A DNA stretch of 64,000 bases from Symbiodinium microadriaticum. Taxonomy: Eukaryota > Sar > Dinophyceae > Suessiales > Symbiodiniaceae. Positions within the stretch are counted from its first letter, which is position 1. Each line of letters begins with the position of its first letter. The stretch spans positions 261,366 to 325,365 of the forward strand of contig LSRX01000341.1 of NCBI GenBank assembly GCA_001939145.1, written 5' to 3'. The position numbers and the translations under genes were made by a program. Under the pieces are notes generated by a model that worked only from the letters and a program-made list of their open reading frames with translations, was not told the origin of the DNA and made no database searches. This document shows, in pieces, positions 10,337 through 21,804 of the stretch.

Positions 10337-13261
10337 GTGAGCATGCAGGTGTTTGGCTGAAGACGCAATGTAGAGTTCACTCAATCTCGTGGAACCTGTA
10401 TGGGGTGGGGATTGCGTCGCCAGGCTGCCTTGCCGAAGGGTGGCCGGCTCGTGTTATACCCGGCTGCTGGTATTGGCGTGGCAGCCGACGTGGCCTCACA
10501 CTCAGTTAAATACTTCCCTTGTTTTGTGGCATGCTCTGCTGATGGGGATTGGCATCGATTCTCGGTTGGTGCGTTCGATGTTCGATGGGGCATCCGGGGA
10601 GGTACTGGGATTGGCGGCGACAAATGTTCGGCGCTTAGAACGAACCCGATAATCGACGGGCTCAGCTGTAAGTTGACTGTGGCATCCGTCTCGTTGCCAA
10701 ATGTTCGGCGGTTTCGGACGCCCAGGTGCGAATGTCTACTGCATTGAAAGATATCGGAGGTGGGCCGGCTTTCCACCAGATCAGAATAGGTTGATGCCGG
10801 TACGTGTCTTCGCATTTTCTCCCTGTGCACCGTATTATTCTGCTTTAAAGGGATTTGGTTGCTGTTCTCGCGAGATGCGTCGGAATCACGTTCGCTCCGT
10901 AGTCGGGCGAGTCGAGCCCCGTTCTGCCAGGGAACCCGAACACGTAAAATCCAATACTTTGGCATTATCCATCCCGATGAATCTCGCCATGCAGTAGGGG
11001 CACTTTGGATGTGTTGTCTGTTGGAGAGGAAATCATGCTGCTGGCATTCCTTGTAAACTCTAATTTGACTTGCACTAGTTAAGTACAGCCCTGTCGAAAT
11101 CCCACCACATGTTGCGGGGTGGCTGTTGGGTGTTAGGTTAGATATTCTTCTACTGATTGGGGTCCATGGCTGAAGCCGGTTACCCAATGGTGATTTGGAC
11201 ACGGCAGGTGCGGATGATGTCTTTCAAAACAGCCAGAGGTGCGATCCAATGCCTCTTCGAGTGCACATCATGCATAGCTCAAGCGTTCTGAAGACTGCTG
11301 TTAGCTGCTGCGATCAGAATCTAACTACACAGGAGAAGCGCATGTTTTTTTCTCGGCCAGTCTCATGTCGGCCCGTTCTTCCACTGCGGACCCCGTGGAA
11401 TCTTACATAATCGGCAGGCTTAGCCTGCCATCTCCCAGCTACACAGCGCGCCTGGACGTGTTGTTCCAGGCAGGCTGCTGATGGCCGTCAAAGATTGGAC
11501 GCTTGCGACAGCATGCTCCTGCATGCTTCGCTGTGGCATGATGTGGAGAGTGTTCCTTGCGAGGCATCCGGAGAAGTGAACGAGCGTGGACCTTACCGTG
11601 CGATCACAAGTCCTGCCTCTTTGGACTCGTCATATCTCGCCATGCTTGTGAGCTTCAGAATGCGGCTTGCAGGAGCCGCAGCGATGCGAGAGTGCCGAGG
11701 TCGCTGATCGCGTTGCCAGCGGAGCAGCCGTTATCGCAACTTGGCTACAGAGCAGGCGGCAAGATCATTTTCTCGCCGCAAGCGCTGGCGACCAAATGAG
11801 ACTCAGGATTCAGCTCAGAGTGCAGACCCGGTCAACTCCTCAGCTTACCCTACAAGCAAGGCTTCCTTCCTGACATCCCGGCCTTCGAGACAGCAGGGAT
11901 TGCTCCAGAAGCAGGCATGCGCACACGAGTTCTGACGGCCGATTTAACAGTTTAACCAAGGTTTGTTGCTGCAGGCAGCGGATGGCTGTTGCTGACCGCC
12001 CTACGAGAGGTGCCTGGAAGAGACACAGTGCCTTGTGCTAGTATAACTGCAATTAGAGGGTACGAGCAGCGAACTGGTTCTTGCGAATGTTTGCCTCGAG
12101 CACATTGGGAGTTGGAAGACAGTAGCCAGGACTGGTCGGTGGACAGGCAAAGCGTCACCAACACCAACCTTGAGGAGAGTCCGATCATGCAAAGTGCCTG
12201 CATCATTCAAGCTAGCAGTGTTACATGTGGGTCAGCTAAGCTTTGTGGTTTCCACCGTCTCCATTCCACGGGACTCAAAAGTGCCCACATGGCAGCAAGT
12301 CTTCTTTTGCAGTGACAGGCCACAGCGGAGATTGAGAAGCAACAGCTAAATTGAAACCCTCACTGCCATTTGCGACGTCCTACAAGTGTCCCAGCACGAA
12401 CCTCACAATCAGCAACTTGAGCGAAATCGGGGCGGCCTGCCAACGACACAAAGCCCATGATCGAAGTATCTGCCGAGTTCCGAGTGCCAAGGTTTTGGGG
12501 CAGAACACCTGCATACCACCAGCTCGATTCAATGGTCCAAATAGGAGAGATGCAGTCACAACCCAGGGAGAAAAGCTCGCGGACCACGGTAACATGTTGA
12601 GTCCCGAGGCCGAATGCATGCCTTCAGTGAGGCTTCGAGGGTAGCGGTCCTCATCATTACCACTTCCATACTATCACCAACACGACAATTGCGCACTTGG
12701 CCTCACTTATCCTCACTTTTTACAGTGGTAAGCTATCTTGTTCGCTATCAGAGTGGGCTCCGCTAGCGACCCGCACCATTCGGCTGACCGGTTCTGACAC
12801 GCACACATATGCCAGGCTGAGGCGGGACAGGCAAGAGGATCAAGTTGTAGTGAGGCAGATGACATACTGCAGCATTTCCTTGTGCACCAGATCATGACCT
12901 AGCTATTTTCAGCGCACACGGCAGACACAAAGACGGAGGCAAGCCACAAACCGGTTTCACAGGAAGGCAGCAACTGAGATCACTTCAACGGTATCAGAGC
13001 ACATAGGTCCTGGAGCCACTGCCGCGTTGGTCAGCATGGGATCATGAGAGCAATCGCGCTGATTGTTCTTTGGCATACCTCTCGGATTCTGAGCTCAGCA
13101 TGGCTCACCGACGTCTCTCGCTGATGATTATGTCGTGACTGTGGCGTGACTCTGGAAGAGAGTTTACTTTACAAGTGTTGTCTCTCACTCGGTGATATAA
13201 GGAGAACTGGCAGGAAGAGACTGCGGGGAAGGTTTTGCTGGTCAGATTTGGGCACTTTGTC
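10337..13261. other. Region with no firm gene call
   Basis: The longest ORF is on the minus strand (273 codons, 10381-11202), but its residue mix is Ser/Arg/Pro/Thr-rich and I do not trust it. Weak plus-strand readings lie at 11495-11707, 11741-11935 and 11989-12315. From 12660 to 13260 I see nothing. Confidence 0.3.
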
Positions 13262-13273
13262 TAGATCGCGCGG

Positions 13274-13540
13274 ATGGAGAAAGCAGCATCCGGGAAACAC
13301 TACTTGTGGCTGTTTGTGCTTCCATGCAAAGCATGTTCTGTTTGGCTCAGGTCTGCTTGTCATTGCACCGACGACGCCCCTGTGGACTGGACAGCCCTGA
13401 TCCTGCAGTATTCAGGCTTCGGCCGGAAGCTTCTCAGGATGCCGACAAGTTGTCCTGTGATCGAGTCATCGTCGCAGTGTACCATTAAGTTTGAGAGACG
13501 CGAGTTGCATGAAGGCATGTGCATTTTCATGCTGATGTAA
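13274..13540 (+). CDS. Candidate small ORF, 88 codons
   Basis: An in-frame TAG lies just upstream, its AG forming an acceptor-like site (CACTTTGTCTAG), and the ATG follows 9 nt later, as expected for a trans-spliced start. The reading begins MEKAASGKHYLWLFVLP and contains a cysteine cluster (CKACSVWLRSACHC). It ends TAA. Product unknown. It could be a first exon or a complete small protein. Confidence 0.32.
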   Translation: MEKAASGKHYLWLFVLPCKACSVWLRSACHCTDDAPVDWTALILQYSGFGRKLLRMPTSCPVIESSSQCTIKFERRELHEGMCIFMLM

Positions 13541-14222
13541 TGGAAGGCCACTCGCGATTGCTCGTTACGGACGTGAACTGTCGGCTTGCTCGAGACATCT
13601 GCGGCCTGCTGAATGTAACTAGCTTCCCGGCGATCATGTGACATAGCTTGCATTTGGAGTCTGCCTAGCCGAGGCCATGTCCATGCACAGCATCTTGTGT
13701 TGTCCGAACAAAAGTCGCTTGGCTGAAGGTATGGCAGCGCCTATGGTTTGCGGCAGTATGACGGCTCAGTCTCTGAGCTGTCCGACTTTGCCCAGGCCAG
13801 GTTACTGATCTGAAGTGATTTAAGACTCAAACAACCTAAGGCCATTGGCAGCTTCGATCTTGAGACTATAACATCAACCGAAGCTGCCCAAGCTTCCAAG
13901 ATCCAACACTCAGGTCTTGAGTGCCACTTGCTCTCCTGAGCGACCCGACCTTTGTGCCACAGACCTGCAGAGACGGTTGCACGAGTTGGCGGGATCGACC
14001 TTAGAGGCACCGCAATGCTGTGTTGTTGCTCAAACTTGCGAACTTGCTTTTCGGAACCTTCGATGGGCTGCAAGCTTCTGCAAGGGGTGATTTGCTAGGC
14101 TGCTAGGGCCCTCCCGAAGCTGCTTTCAGCACAGCTCGGCATCGGGCTTTATTCTCAAAGCGACGCGATTTACCGATTCCTAGAATGCAAACTGCTGGTC
14201 TGGTATTGTCAGGTTATTCCTT

Positions 14223-14480
14223 CTAAACCAGAAGCCCATCCTCCAGACTTGGGTAGTATTCCAGTTGTTTCCCCTTGCTTCGGCCAAATCCTGAGTACAT
14301 AAAAATCAGAAAATCAGATGCCCCTGTCAAGACTGCACAGAGCCGCCTAACCCAAAACGAAGGGTATTCTTCGTTTTTGAGATTGTTTAAGTTGTGTAGT
14401 TGTGTTACTGCTTGTAGCATTGTCGCAAGTGGCCCTCCCGAGCTTCTATGAGCTTCTTTCTGTGTCCCGCACTGTCTCAA
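14223..14480 (-). CDS. Weak minus-strand ORF
   Basis: An 85-codon reading has a plausible residue mix in its second half (NLKNEEYPSFWVRRLC, then KGKQLEYYPSLEDGL). No splice sites were evaluated on this strand. A nearby minus ORF at 13741-14073 is of similar quality. Either could be chance. Confidence 0.2.
   Translation of the reverse strand: MRQCGTQKEAHRSSGGPLATMLQAVTQLHNLNNLKNEEYPSFWVRRLCAVLTGASDFLIFMYSGFGRSKGKQLEYYPSLEDGLLV
14354..14377. other. Perfect hairpin, 9-nt arms
   Basis: AAAACGAAG, a six-base loop GGTATT, and CTTCGTTTT form a perfect stem-loop, extended by T. It lies outside the stronger plus-strand exons. Its function is unknown. Confidence 0.6.
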
Positions 14481-15106
14481 GCAGCGCTGCTGCTACTGCG
14501 TTCTGTTGCAGCCAGAGCCAGGATTTGGATTCACAGCTCAAAGACAACAAAGAGAAGCAGGATGTCGTCACCAACGAAACTTGTAACAAAGCATCGGCTG
14601 AGCACCTTGATGCCAGCATGTTGCCTCCTTTCGATTCGATGCGGACATACTTGCATCGTTCCAGATGGTAGAAAGGCAGTGGCTGCATGCAAGCTCAGGA
14701 TCTGCGGTCCGCCATGGCGAAACTTCAGGACCTGGGACAATATGTCGCTATCAAAAGCTGTGTGCAAAATGCTTGCATGCGAGCCCTGGGCAGTAATTTC
14801 AGAGACTTGAGCGCACAGGCCGATTTCGAGTCTGCACGCGCACATCTGTCTCCGACGGAGCTGCCGCCTCTGATACTTGGACGGGAATCGTTGTTTCAGA
14901 AAGCGCCCGCCCGCCCAGCCCCCACACACAGATTTGGGTTGCGGCAAGTCCGCCCTCTGAAGCTTCGACCTGTGGGTGCTTCCAGCGAGCACCCTCGCAT
15001 CGATGACGACAACACTTTGCCCACGAGGAAAGGTTAGGAGCTGGTGACTCTATTGACTGTGCTCGTGCACTGTCGATGGCAGTCGTCTGCACTCTTTTTC
15101 TGCCAG

Positions 15107-15597
15107 TGCATACGAAGATGTACGAAGGTTGGAAAAGCTGCGAAGCCAGTACGATGCACTTGAGGCATCGGCAGGGTTTCATGAGTCGCTCAGTCCTCGA
15201 TCTGCGGTGAAGGTCACAGTCTTTGTCAGGCAGAGTGGGCCTCCAGGCACGCCGCCGCTGCAGAGGAAAGGCTGATGATGCAAAAGGCCGCTCGGACAGA
15301 GCAGGAGGGGTCACTTTCCCTTAAGCATGATATTTTTCGCGCCTTGGCACAGCAACAGTGGTCACAGACCACGGGCTTCGGTACCAGAACTGGCGGGGAT
15401 CCGGTGGCGCCTGTCACCATGCCAAGGCTTCTGTGATTTTGGACAGGTTTGGGCTCGATGCGAGGTTGGGGGAAAACCTGCCATTGCTGTGCGGATGTGC
15501 TGGGCCCGGGGTTGTGGCTTCGTGTGCGATTCGGTTCCAGCAGCGATGGCTAGCAGCTAGCAGCCGCATCTGCTGTCAGGGGAATCATGAGCTGTAA
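15107..15597 (+). CDS. Exons of a coiled-coil protein gene
   Basis: Exon 15107-15164 follows a textbook acceptor (CACTCTTTTTCTGCCAG) and reads AYEDVRRLEKLRSQYDALE. The next exon starts at 15230 after CTTTGTCAG and reads AEWASRHAAAAEERLMMQ, then LKHDIFRALAQQQ. Joining them in phase needs a GC donor at 15165 (GAG followed by GCATCG), giving a 65-nt GC-AG intron. The product is then one continuous charged heptad-like helix. A third exon follows the acceptor at 15445 and reads FGLDARLGENLPLLCG, ending TAA at 15597. GC donors are well known in dinoflagellates. Family unknown. The gene probably continues into the exons at 16.8-17.4 kb. Confidence 0.5.
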
Positions 15598-16757
15598 GTT
15601 CAAATCCATAATGTCCACAATCGTAATGTCCTCGCACGAGTATGTTTGCATTGCTCTTTTTTTCCGAACCGTCTCTCGCATGCATTCCATGGGTGAGGTT
15701 CGCCACATGCGACGGCCGGGAGTGACGCCCCTGCCAAGACAAGAGCTATGACGAGCGAAAGAAGCAGGGTGCGTCACTTCACATCCCACACCTCGCAGTC
15801 ACGGCAGGCAAAAAAAGGTTTCAATTCAATCTGCTGCTGCGCAGCTGCCCCAGCCGGCGCTTGCAGGAATGGCCCGGCGGTCCGCTGCCCGTGGTGCCAT
15901 CTTTCGATCCTCGCAGTACTCTCGCACCGGCACCCAGCATGACCAAGAGAGCAAGGTAGACCTTCACTTGCGGCTCGCACACGAAGCAGCCACAAACATA
16001 CCCTGTAGACGGAGCTTCTGGTGCAGCTACGTAGCCAGAATCGTCGCAGTATGTTGCAGACTGCAAACTCTCGTCAACATTTTGACAAGATGCGACCCTG
16101 CATGAGGTTTCGGTATCCAGCACCAGGCGTTCTGCGGAGCTCTTAACATCTTTCTGCGAGAGGACAGCACTGGAGGGGATCTTGGCACAATGCACACATA
16201 CGTGCTTTCCAGCGTCGTTTATCAGGAGTTGGAGAGGAGGGATGCGAGGCCCACTTTCCTGCCAAGGCTTTGATCCAGGCTACCTTCCGAGTCACACCAG
16301 TCCTCGATATCCCCGCTGGCAGCCACTCGTAAGCAAGTTGGCAGCTTGTGAAGTCCGAGCTGTCTCCGCTCTTTGCTGTGACCTCAAATCAGAGGCTTCC
16401 TGCGCGTACGAGCTCCCAGTGGATTTGTTTGGGCCGCGGACTGTGTCGAGGGCTCTGGTCCGGGAGGTCTCGTCGAGCCAGGTGGGGTTCTAGAAGCGCC
16501 GTGTTCTGCCGACTTGCTGCGCACTACTCTACCGACAGGACAGTGCTGGCGCGACTCATCGGAGCCCTCAGCCACTCTCCTGGAATTGCACAGTGCGCCA
16601 GCCCAAGTTTCATGCCATACATCGAAGGATGTCGAAGGGAAGGGGGACCATGCCCATGCCCATAACTCCAGAACTTGTCTGGAGACAAATTGCTTGTATT
16701 GTAGTTCGTAAGGATGCAGAATAGTTGCCGCTGTGTCGGTTTCACAGCCAGCTGCAG

Positions 16758-17430
16758 GCCATGCAGGCAAAAGCTTCGTACGAGCTTCTTATGCCAGGGC
16801 CCCATGACAAACTGACCTTCACAGGGATCCGGACATGGGAAGACTTGTTCTTGATCGCCAGTGCAATTGCGCCCCAGGCAGGTGCTCACACCAGCAGTGC
16901 TGCAGCCGCCCAACCTCTGGGAACTGACAGCGCTGTCTCTCATCACACAAGGAACCGGCACAGACCTTCGAGCATTTCATTGTCCACCTGTGCAGTGTAG
17001 TTGAGTGTGAGTCTCAGTCTTACTGGAATCCTGTTTTTGCAGCCAGGGCCAGCACCAATCACCACCACATCCACTGTACCTCCGGGCTTGGTCCGGATCT
17101 CGTTCGGTCAACCGGGGCGAGCAGCTGACAAAAGGGAGATGCGCATACTCAGGTTGGAAGCCCGTCGGCTGTTAACCTCAGCGCCGAAGTCGCAAGTCCG
17201 GCAAGAAGTTGTCACAGCAATGCGAAATCCAGCAAGCCCAGATCAAAGAAAATGAGGGGAACTCTTCGGTAAGACACCCAGCAGAAGTGCAGCAAATCGG
17301 CACGGAGAGACTGGAAGTGCAGGTGCGTCAGAGGATAGCAGATCCAAGCCTTCACGAGAGGAAGGGTGTCGGCTCTCCCCCCCATGGCTCTTGTTTTGCT
17401 CCTTGTCTTCAGCTTTGGCCAGGTACGTGA
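16758..17430 (+). CDS. Further candidate exons, possibly same gene as 15.1 kb
   Basis: Exon 16758-16877 (SYELLMPGPHDKLTFTG, then TWEDLFLIASAIAPQ) follows the acceptor CAGCCAGCTGCAG. An exon from 17043, after GAATCCTGTTTTTGCAG, reads PGPAPITTTSTVPPG and then REMRILRLEARRLL. A GC donor after codon CAG at 16877 makes both phases agree, and a GT donor at 16882 does not. A last piece around 17220-17266 (CEIQQAQIKENEGN) lies between an AG acceptor and a GTAAGA donor, and its frame stays open to 17430. The Pro/Thr stretch looks like a linker between helical parts. Confidence 0.4.
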
Positions 17431-18229
17431 CCCTCGTGAGCGGCATGCTGACGTGGTGCCTCAGCAGGCCGAATCTCTGCTTACGTCTTCGAAATATCTG
17501 TTGTCTTGTGATTTTTTAATATAATGTCGAAAGCGAGTACGTCCCCACTGTACCCTGCGCTTGCCCGTCGGAGCTAGGGGAGCTGAGAAATACGGCACTC
17601 ATTTCGAACAACAACTCTTTGGCAGCAGCGGTGCCCGAAATTGGCAGGTTATCCGTTTGACAGGCTTCCAACTGTCAGGCCTCGAGGCCAGGGAGCTGTT
17701 TCCTCTGTTACAGTAGCTGCAGTCATCCGTGCGGGGAAAGGCGTGGTTGCAACCGCTGCGACAGCCGGAAGTGAATGGCCAGCTGATGTTGGAGTCTGAC
17801 GTTACCACATGCTGCGTGCTGTTGTGTTCTCCTCTCCACTTGGACAACAAGCGACCCAGGCTCCTCTCCTTTCGCCTGGCCCTCCTGCTCGACGAGCTTC
17901 GCCTGGCAACTCTGCCATTGCTTTCTGGCTGAAGCAGGGACGGCCTGTTGGCTTCTGCTGAGGCTTTTCGAGGTCACAAACTGGGTGGAGGGTCTTCGAG
18001 CTTGAAATTGGGAGTTTCGCGACTGGCAGTGTGCACTGAGGCCTCTTGTCCTCTCCGCACCCCAGGGCGTGACTGTCAGTTGCGCGTGGAGCGAGCAGGG
18101 CCAGGGAGGCACCTCGATATCGAGTTTTGCACTGCTTGCCTGCAGCTCAAGCGATTATCAATGATTACGGTGGTGACCCGGTAGTAGTAGTCCGGATAGA
18201 ACCGGGCAGGCTGATGCTGCCCGATTGCG

Positions 18230-18550
18230 ATGTCGTGTCCCATGCATCATCTTGTAACCTTCGCACTGGTTGGCATGAGACAAGGTGACGTGCTCAACTA
18301 CGGAAACATCTCGGTGTCTTGGAGGCTCTTGGCTACGCAGCAGAGGCCGGATCATGAGAGCGAAGGAATCATGGCTAAGAATTTGCACGAAGACAAACCA
18401 CGAATTAGTCAAAAGTCGCTAAAAATTCATGCTCCACAGACCACCTTGCAGCAGCTCCACTGCATCAATGGAGTGGCTGTCATAGTTTTCCATAAGAATA
18501 CAATGGCTGTGGCTCTCGTCTATGTCTGTGCTACAAGATGGACTCATTGA
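18230..18550 (+). CDS. Candidate ORF, 106 codons
   Basis: The ORF runs from ATG to TGA with a good residue mix (MRQGDVLNYGNISVSW, MAKNLHEDKPRISQKS) and a hydrophobic C-terminal stretch (VAVIVFHKNTMAVALVYV) that might be a membrane helix. It could be a complete small protein. No family was recognised. Confidence 0.3.
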   Translation: MSCPMHHLVTFALVGMRQGDVLNYGNISVSWRLLATQQRPDHESEGIMAKNLHEDKPRISQKSLKIHAPQTTLQQLHCINGVAVIVFHKNTMAVALVYVCATRWTH

Positions 18551-19213
18551 CAGGGCTTTATGACATACAGAGCAGCTTGCAAAAAAAAAGAGGTATCGCA
18601 AGTCCCGTCCGGTGTGCGCAGGTCGGCGCTGCTCAGCCGCTGCAGCCCACAAGGCAGGCACTTTAGTGTATCGCATTGCAGGACAAAGCGGTGCAGCCGG
18701 GAACCAGGATTTGGGGGCTCCGCTTCCCTGTATAGTATAGAATGAATGTAGTAGTATGGCGGCAGCGGAACCGGCGTGGCAGCTAGAAATTCAGGAGCTG
18801 GGGCAACCAACTGCACGAACACTGGAAACCGACGAACTAAGCTGACACACATGAGTCTAGGAACGCAACATAAGAATCCTGTGCCGTGCAGATGCCTCTG
18901 GGGATTCATCCCTTCTCTTGGAGCTCGAAGCGCCGCCATCTTCAGGCAACGAGGCGGGCAAATGGAAGGCATGAGCCTCTGGAGTGTCGCCCGCAGTATC
19001 TCCGTGCGCCTTAGTCACCTTAGTCGTCCATAGTGTGCGGAGATTGCTGCAAGGCTCCGGGCGAATGGCTGGCCTTGCCGATTTATGTGTCGTCGGCGCA
19101 GGAGTTCTGTATGCACTAAGCCACCTGGCGTGTTCACCACACTAACTAAACATTCCTTAGAAGCTCTCAGCGAAACTGTGCTGATGCCGAGTTTACTGTA
19201 CCTGTAGGCATCG

Positions 19214-19598
19214 ATGCAACACTGGCTGCATACTCTCTACGCGAGCATGCGACCAAAGTTGCGTTCGGAAAGAAGGCTCCCACTCACTCCCATCCTGGGT
19301 GGATCAAACCCACAGCTCAAACAGGAGACCTTTGCTTCAGAGCAGACTTGGAGCCTGCGCGTGGGCGATGACCTCGCGGAGGCCATGGAGAGCAGTAACA
19401 AGCAGGAGGAACCTGCCTGTCTGTGCAGGGAACATCTTTCGAAACAAGGACACGCAAAGTGAGCGCAAAGCACTTAAGCCACAGGTGCGAACGTTGCAGA
19501 CATCACCGCGGAGGCCTGGTGAGCTGAAACGGGAAAGGCAACAGAAAGCCTCTGGAAATCCTCTGCTTCAGTCCACCAGCTCCTGGCTTAGGTCCTAG
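19214..19598 (+). CDS. Weak overlapping coding readings
   Basis: One plus frame reads NPQLKQETFASEQTW and DDLAEAMESSNKQEE up to 19462. The next plus frame reads FRNKDTQSERKALKPQ from about 19430 to 19598. The change of frame has no obvious intron. Confidence 0.25.
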
Positions 19599-19748
19599 GC
19601 GACCGAGATGAAGTCTTCGGTGTCGCAGTCCGGCTCAAGGCCCTGCCTTGGCAGGCTGTTGCTCAAGATAGCTGGAGCCATGAGTTTCACCACCAGCGGA
19701 GCTGTGGATGGCTTTCTGTCTGCCACGTTCCTGGTCACCATGTAATCC

Positions 19749-20200
19749 CTTCCCCCTAATATTAAATGCCCCCCCCCTCCCCCCCTCCCTAATATTAAAA
19801 CTGGATTTCGGCGGTTTGGTCTTAATATTAGGGGGGTTTCCGGCGCCTATACGGGTATGACTGGGATTGCTGCAATCAGACTGTAGCCCCTGAGCCTTAA
19901 GAGCCCTAATGACAGCCGCGAACCCTAGAACCCTAAGCCCTCAGCCCTGAGCCCTACAGCCTTAAGCCTTACGCCGTAAGCCTTAACCCCTAATTAAAGC
20001 CTTGAGCCCTAAAACCCTAAAGTCTTAAGCCCTGAGCCCTTAACCGCTGAAGCCCTGGTCCTTTTGGTTTAGTACTACTGTAATCTTGGCTCTATTAAAA
20101 CTCATACAATCCTAGGCCCCCCTAATGTTCTTAATTGACTTTCAATTGTGGGCCCGAAGGGGGGGGCGGCAGTTTTAATATTAGGGGGGGGGGGTTTAAT
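19749..20200. mobile_element. Fold-back element with TAATATTA/G-run ends and telomere-like interior
   Basis: A perfect 17-nt inverted pair, CCCTAATATTAAAACTG at 19787-19803 and its reverse complement at 20170-20186, bounds the element. A further TAATATTA copy lies outside it (19757). An inner pair faces it: TTAATATTAGGGGGG near 19822 and CCCCCCTAATGTT near 20117. C- or G-runs of 5-11 flank each motif. Between the arms, 19884-20060 is filled with degenerate CCCTAA/CCCTGA/CCTTAA units. It resembles a non-autonomous fold-back or MITE-like insertion. No coding capacity and no clear target-site duplication are visible. Confidence 0.6.
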
Positions 20201-20659
20201 AATCGTGGGAAGCGATTACGTGGTTTATGTCGATGCTACGATTCGGCAGGCCTGACGTAGGAAGAGCTTGGCAGTTTGCGACGCGACTGCATCAATTCAA
20301 GTAGTTTTCCGCTACACATGAAGGGGTAGCCGCACGATTGGCCTTGTTTTGACACTTGAGGTTGGCGTCTTTGTCCTGGTGTCTGAAGTGTATGCCTCAT
20401 TCTACGTAGTTCAGAGCCTTATTTGTCGTCGACCGAACCGCCGACCCCTTGGAGAGACTGCCAGCTTGCGGCATTGCTCTGCTATTTGTTCGTTCTCAGC
20501 TGGGCCTATAATCGAGAGGTGCCGACAAGTCCACGGCAGTCCTGGTTGTGCTCACTGAGTTTTAGCGTGCTCCCGTTGCTGCAGAGTGGATTTGCCAAAG
20601 CAGCTGCTGCCAGCACAACAACTGGGAGCTTTGGCCATGAGCTTCAATTGTCAATATAA

Positions 20660-21110
20660 TTGCGGATGGCAGTGATGCCTGTAAGCATCCTGATGGATTT
20701 CTTGTTAGAGAGGAGCACGACGCGAATCGACTTGTCCTTCGCATTTATCAATGAAGTCTTTTCCGGCCTTTTCGCATGCTTCATGCTGCTGCATGTTCAC
20801 TGCTGCGGAGAAGAGCGGCAGCAGCAACGGCTCTTGAGTCACAGTTTCAGCAGAGGCAGGCACATGTCCTGCAGACGGTGAAGATCCTGCTGGCTGCTCG
20901 CATGCTGCTGAACGTGACTTTTGATTTCTGCGAAAGGCTGATGAAAGCTTGGTACATTCACGAGATGTCACCACGCGCCAAGCAGCTTCTGCGAGAAACA
21001 CTCAGAGAGTGCCTTTCCTTGACTTCGTCTCTCAGGAGGAGCTGGGCATGCTCGCTGTAACGAAGCAGTTGCTGTTGCACATTGAGTTTCAACGTTTCTC
21101 GATTTCCTGG
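20660..21110 (+). pseudogene. Protein-like reading passed across three frames
   Basis: Successive frames carry good protein-like stretches: first FINEVFSGLFACFML and GEERQQQRL, then VKILLAARMLLNVTFDF and SPRAKQLLRETLRE, then FLDFVSQEELGMLAV with KQLLLHIEF. The second could start after an acceptor at 20849 and the third after CTTCGTCTCTCAG, so short introns are possible. Otherwise this is a gene with two frameshifts. It is hydrophobic and helical overall. Family not recognised. Confidence 0.35.
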
Positions 21111-21603
21111 TGCAGATGGCTAGTTTGTTCACACGCCTTTGTGAGGCCTTTGATGCACAGCTGTTTCATGCCAGTGTTCCCAGCATCCTCCCGAGCGGAC
21201 GGAGCGCTTGATCGGGATTGTTGCGGCAGGCCTGCCTGACTGCCTGACCCGACGGCCGATGTTCTAAGCGTTCCAGCGGATGGCATTGTAGACACCATCT
21301 TGGACCTGCCTCATCTGGCCTGTCGGCGACGACGCGGCGGAGCCGGGACACAGGTCGTCGAAGACGTCCACCATTGATTCCGCTTCCACCTCGAGGGAGA
21401 AGTTTCTGGTTGCGACGTTTTGCCTGGAGTCCGTGAGGCCTGGCCAGATGTTGAGCGAGTGACGATTGGTGTAGAGTGTAGATCATCAAACGGGCATGGA
21501 TGGCTATGTCGTCCGCTCCATGAAGCTCTGCTTTAAACCATCTCCGAGCAGCGCATGCTGGCCAGGCTATACAGCTGGGTGAAGCAGAGACACCAGCCTC
21601 GCG

Positions 21604-21804
21604 TTGAGGACTGGATTCAAGAGCTACTGCCAGGAGACCACAGATGAGCAGTGCCTGGGTATTCACTTCGATATCCCGTACTTGGGTGCCAGGTTTGCCG
21701 AAGGAGTGATGTCTGAGGGGCAGATTTCTCAAAGCGATGCCACTAGCGGAGATGGGTACGAGCTCCACATGGAAATCGACCGGAAAATTCTCGTCCCGTG
21801 CTAA
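21604..21804 (+). CDS. Candidate terminal exon
   Basis: The reading GIHFDIPYLGARFAEGV, then ATSGDGYELHMEIDRK, ends at TAA. Immediately upstream, a different plus frame reads LYSWVKQRHQPRVEDW until a TGA at about 21645. The two may be one protein split by an indel, or separate exons. Confidence 0.28.
   Translation: MRTGFKSYCQETTDEQCLGIHFDIPYLGARFAEGVMSEGQISQSDATSGDGYELHMEIDRKILVPC

Noticed and set aside
10381..11202. 273-codon minus-strand ORF, longest outside repeats after the transferase
   Set aside because: Residue mix is Ser/Arg/Pro/Thr-heavy without motifs or splice signals. The opposite strand is equally open, so I treat it as chance.
19884..20060. Regular array suggesting a CRISPR or true telomere
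   Set aside because: Units vary in sequence and spacing with no unique spacers, and it lies between unique flanks rather than at a chromosome end.
19757..20183. TAATATTA copies as CRESS-virus replication origins
   Set aside because: The viral nonanucleotide needs TAATATTAC in a stem-loop with a Rep gene. Here the motif is followed by A or G-runs and no Rep ORF is present.
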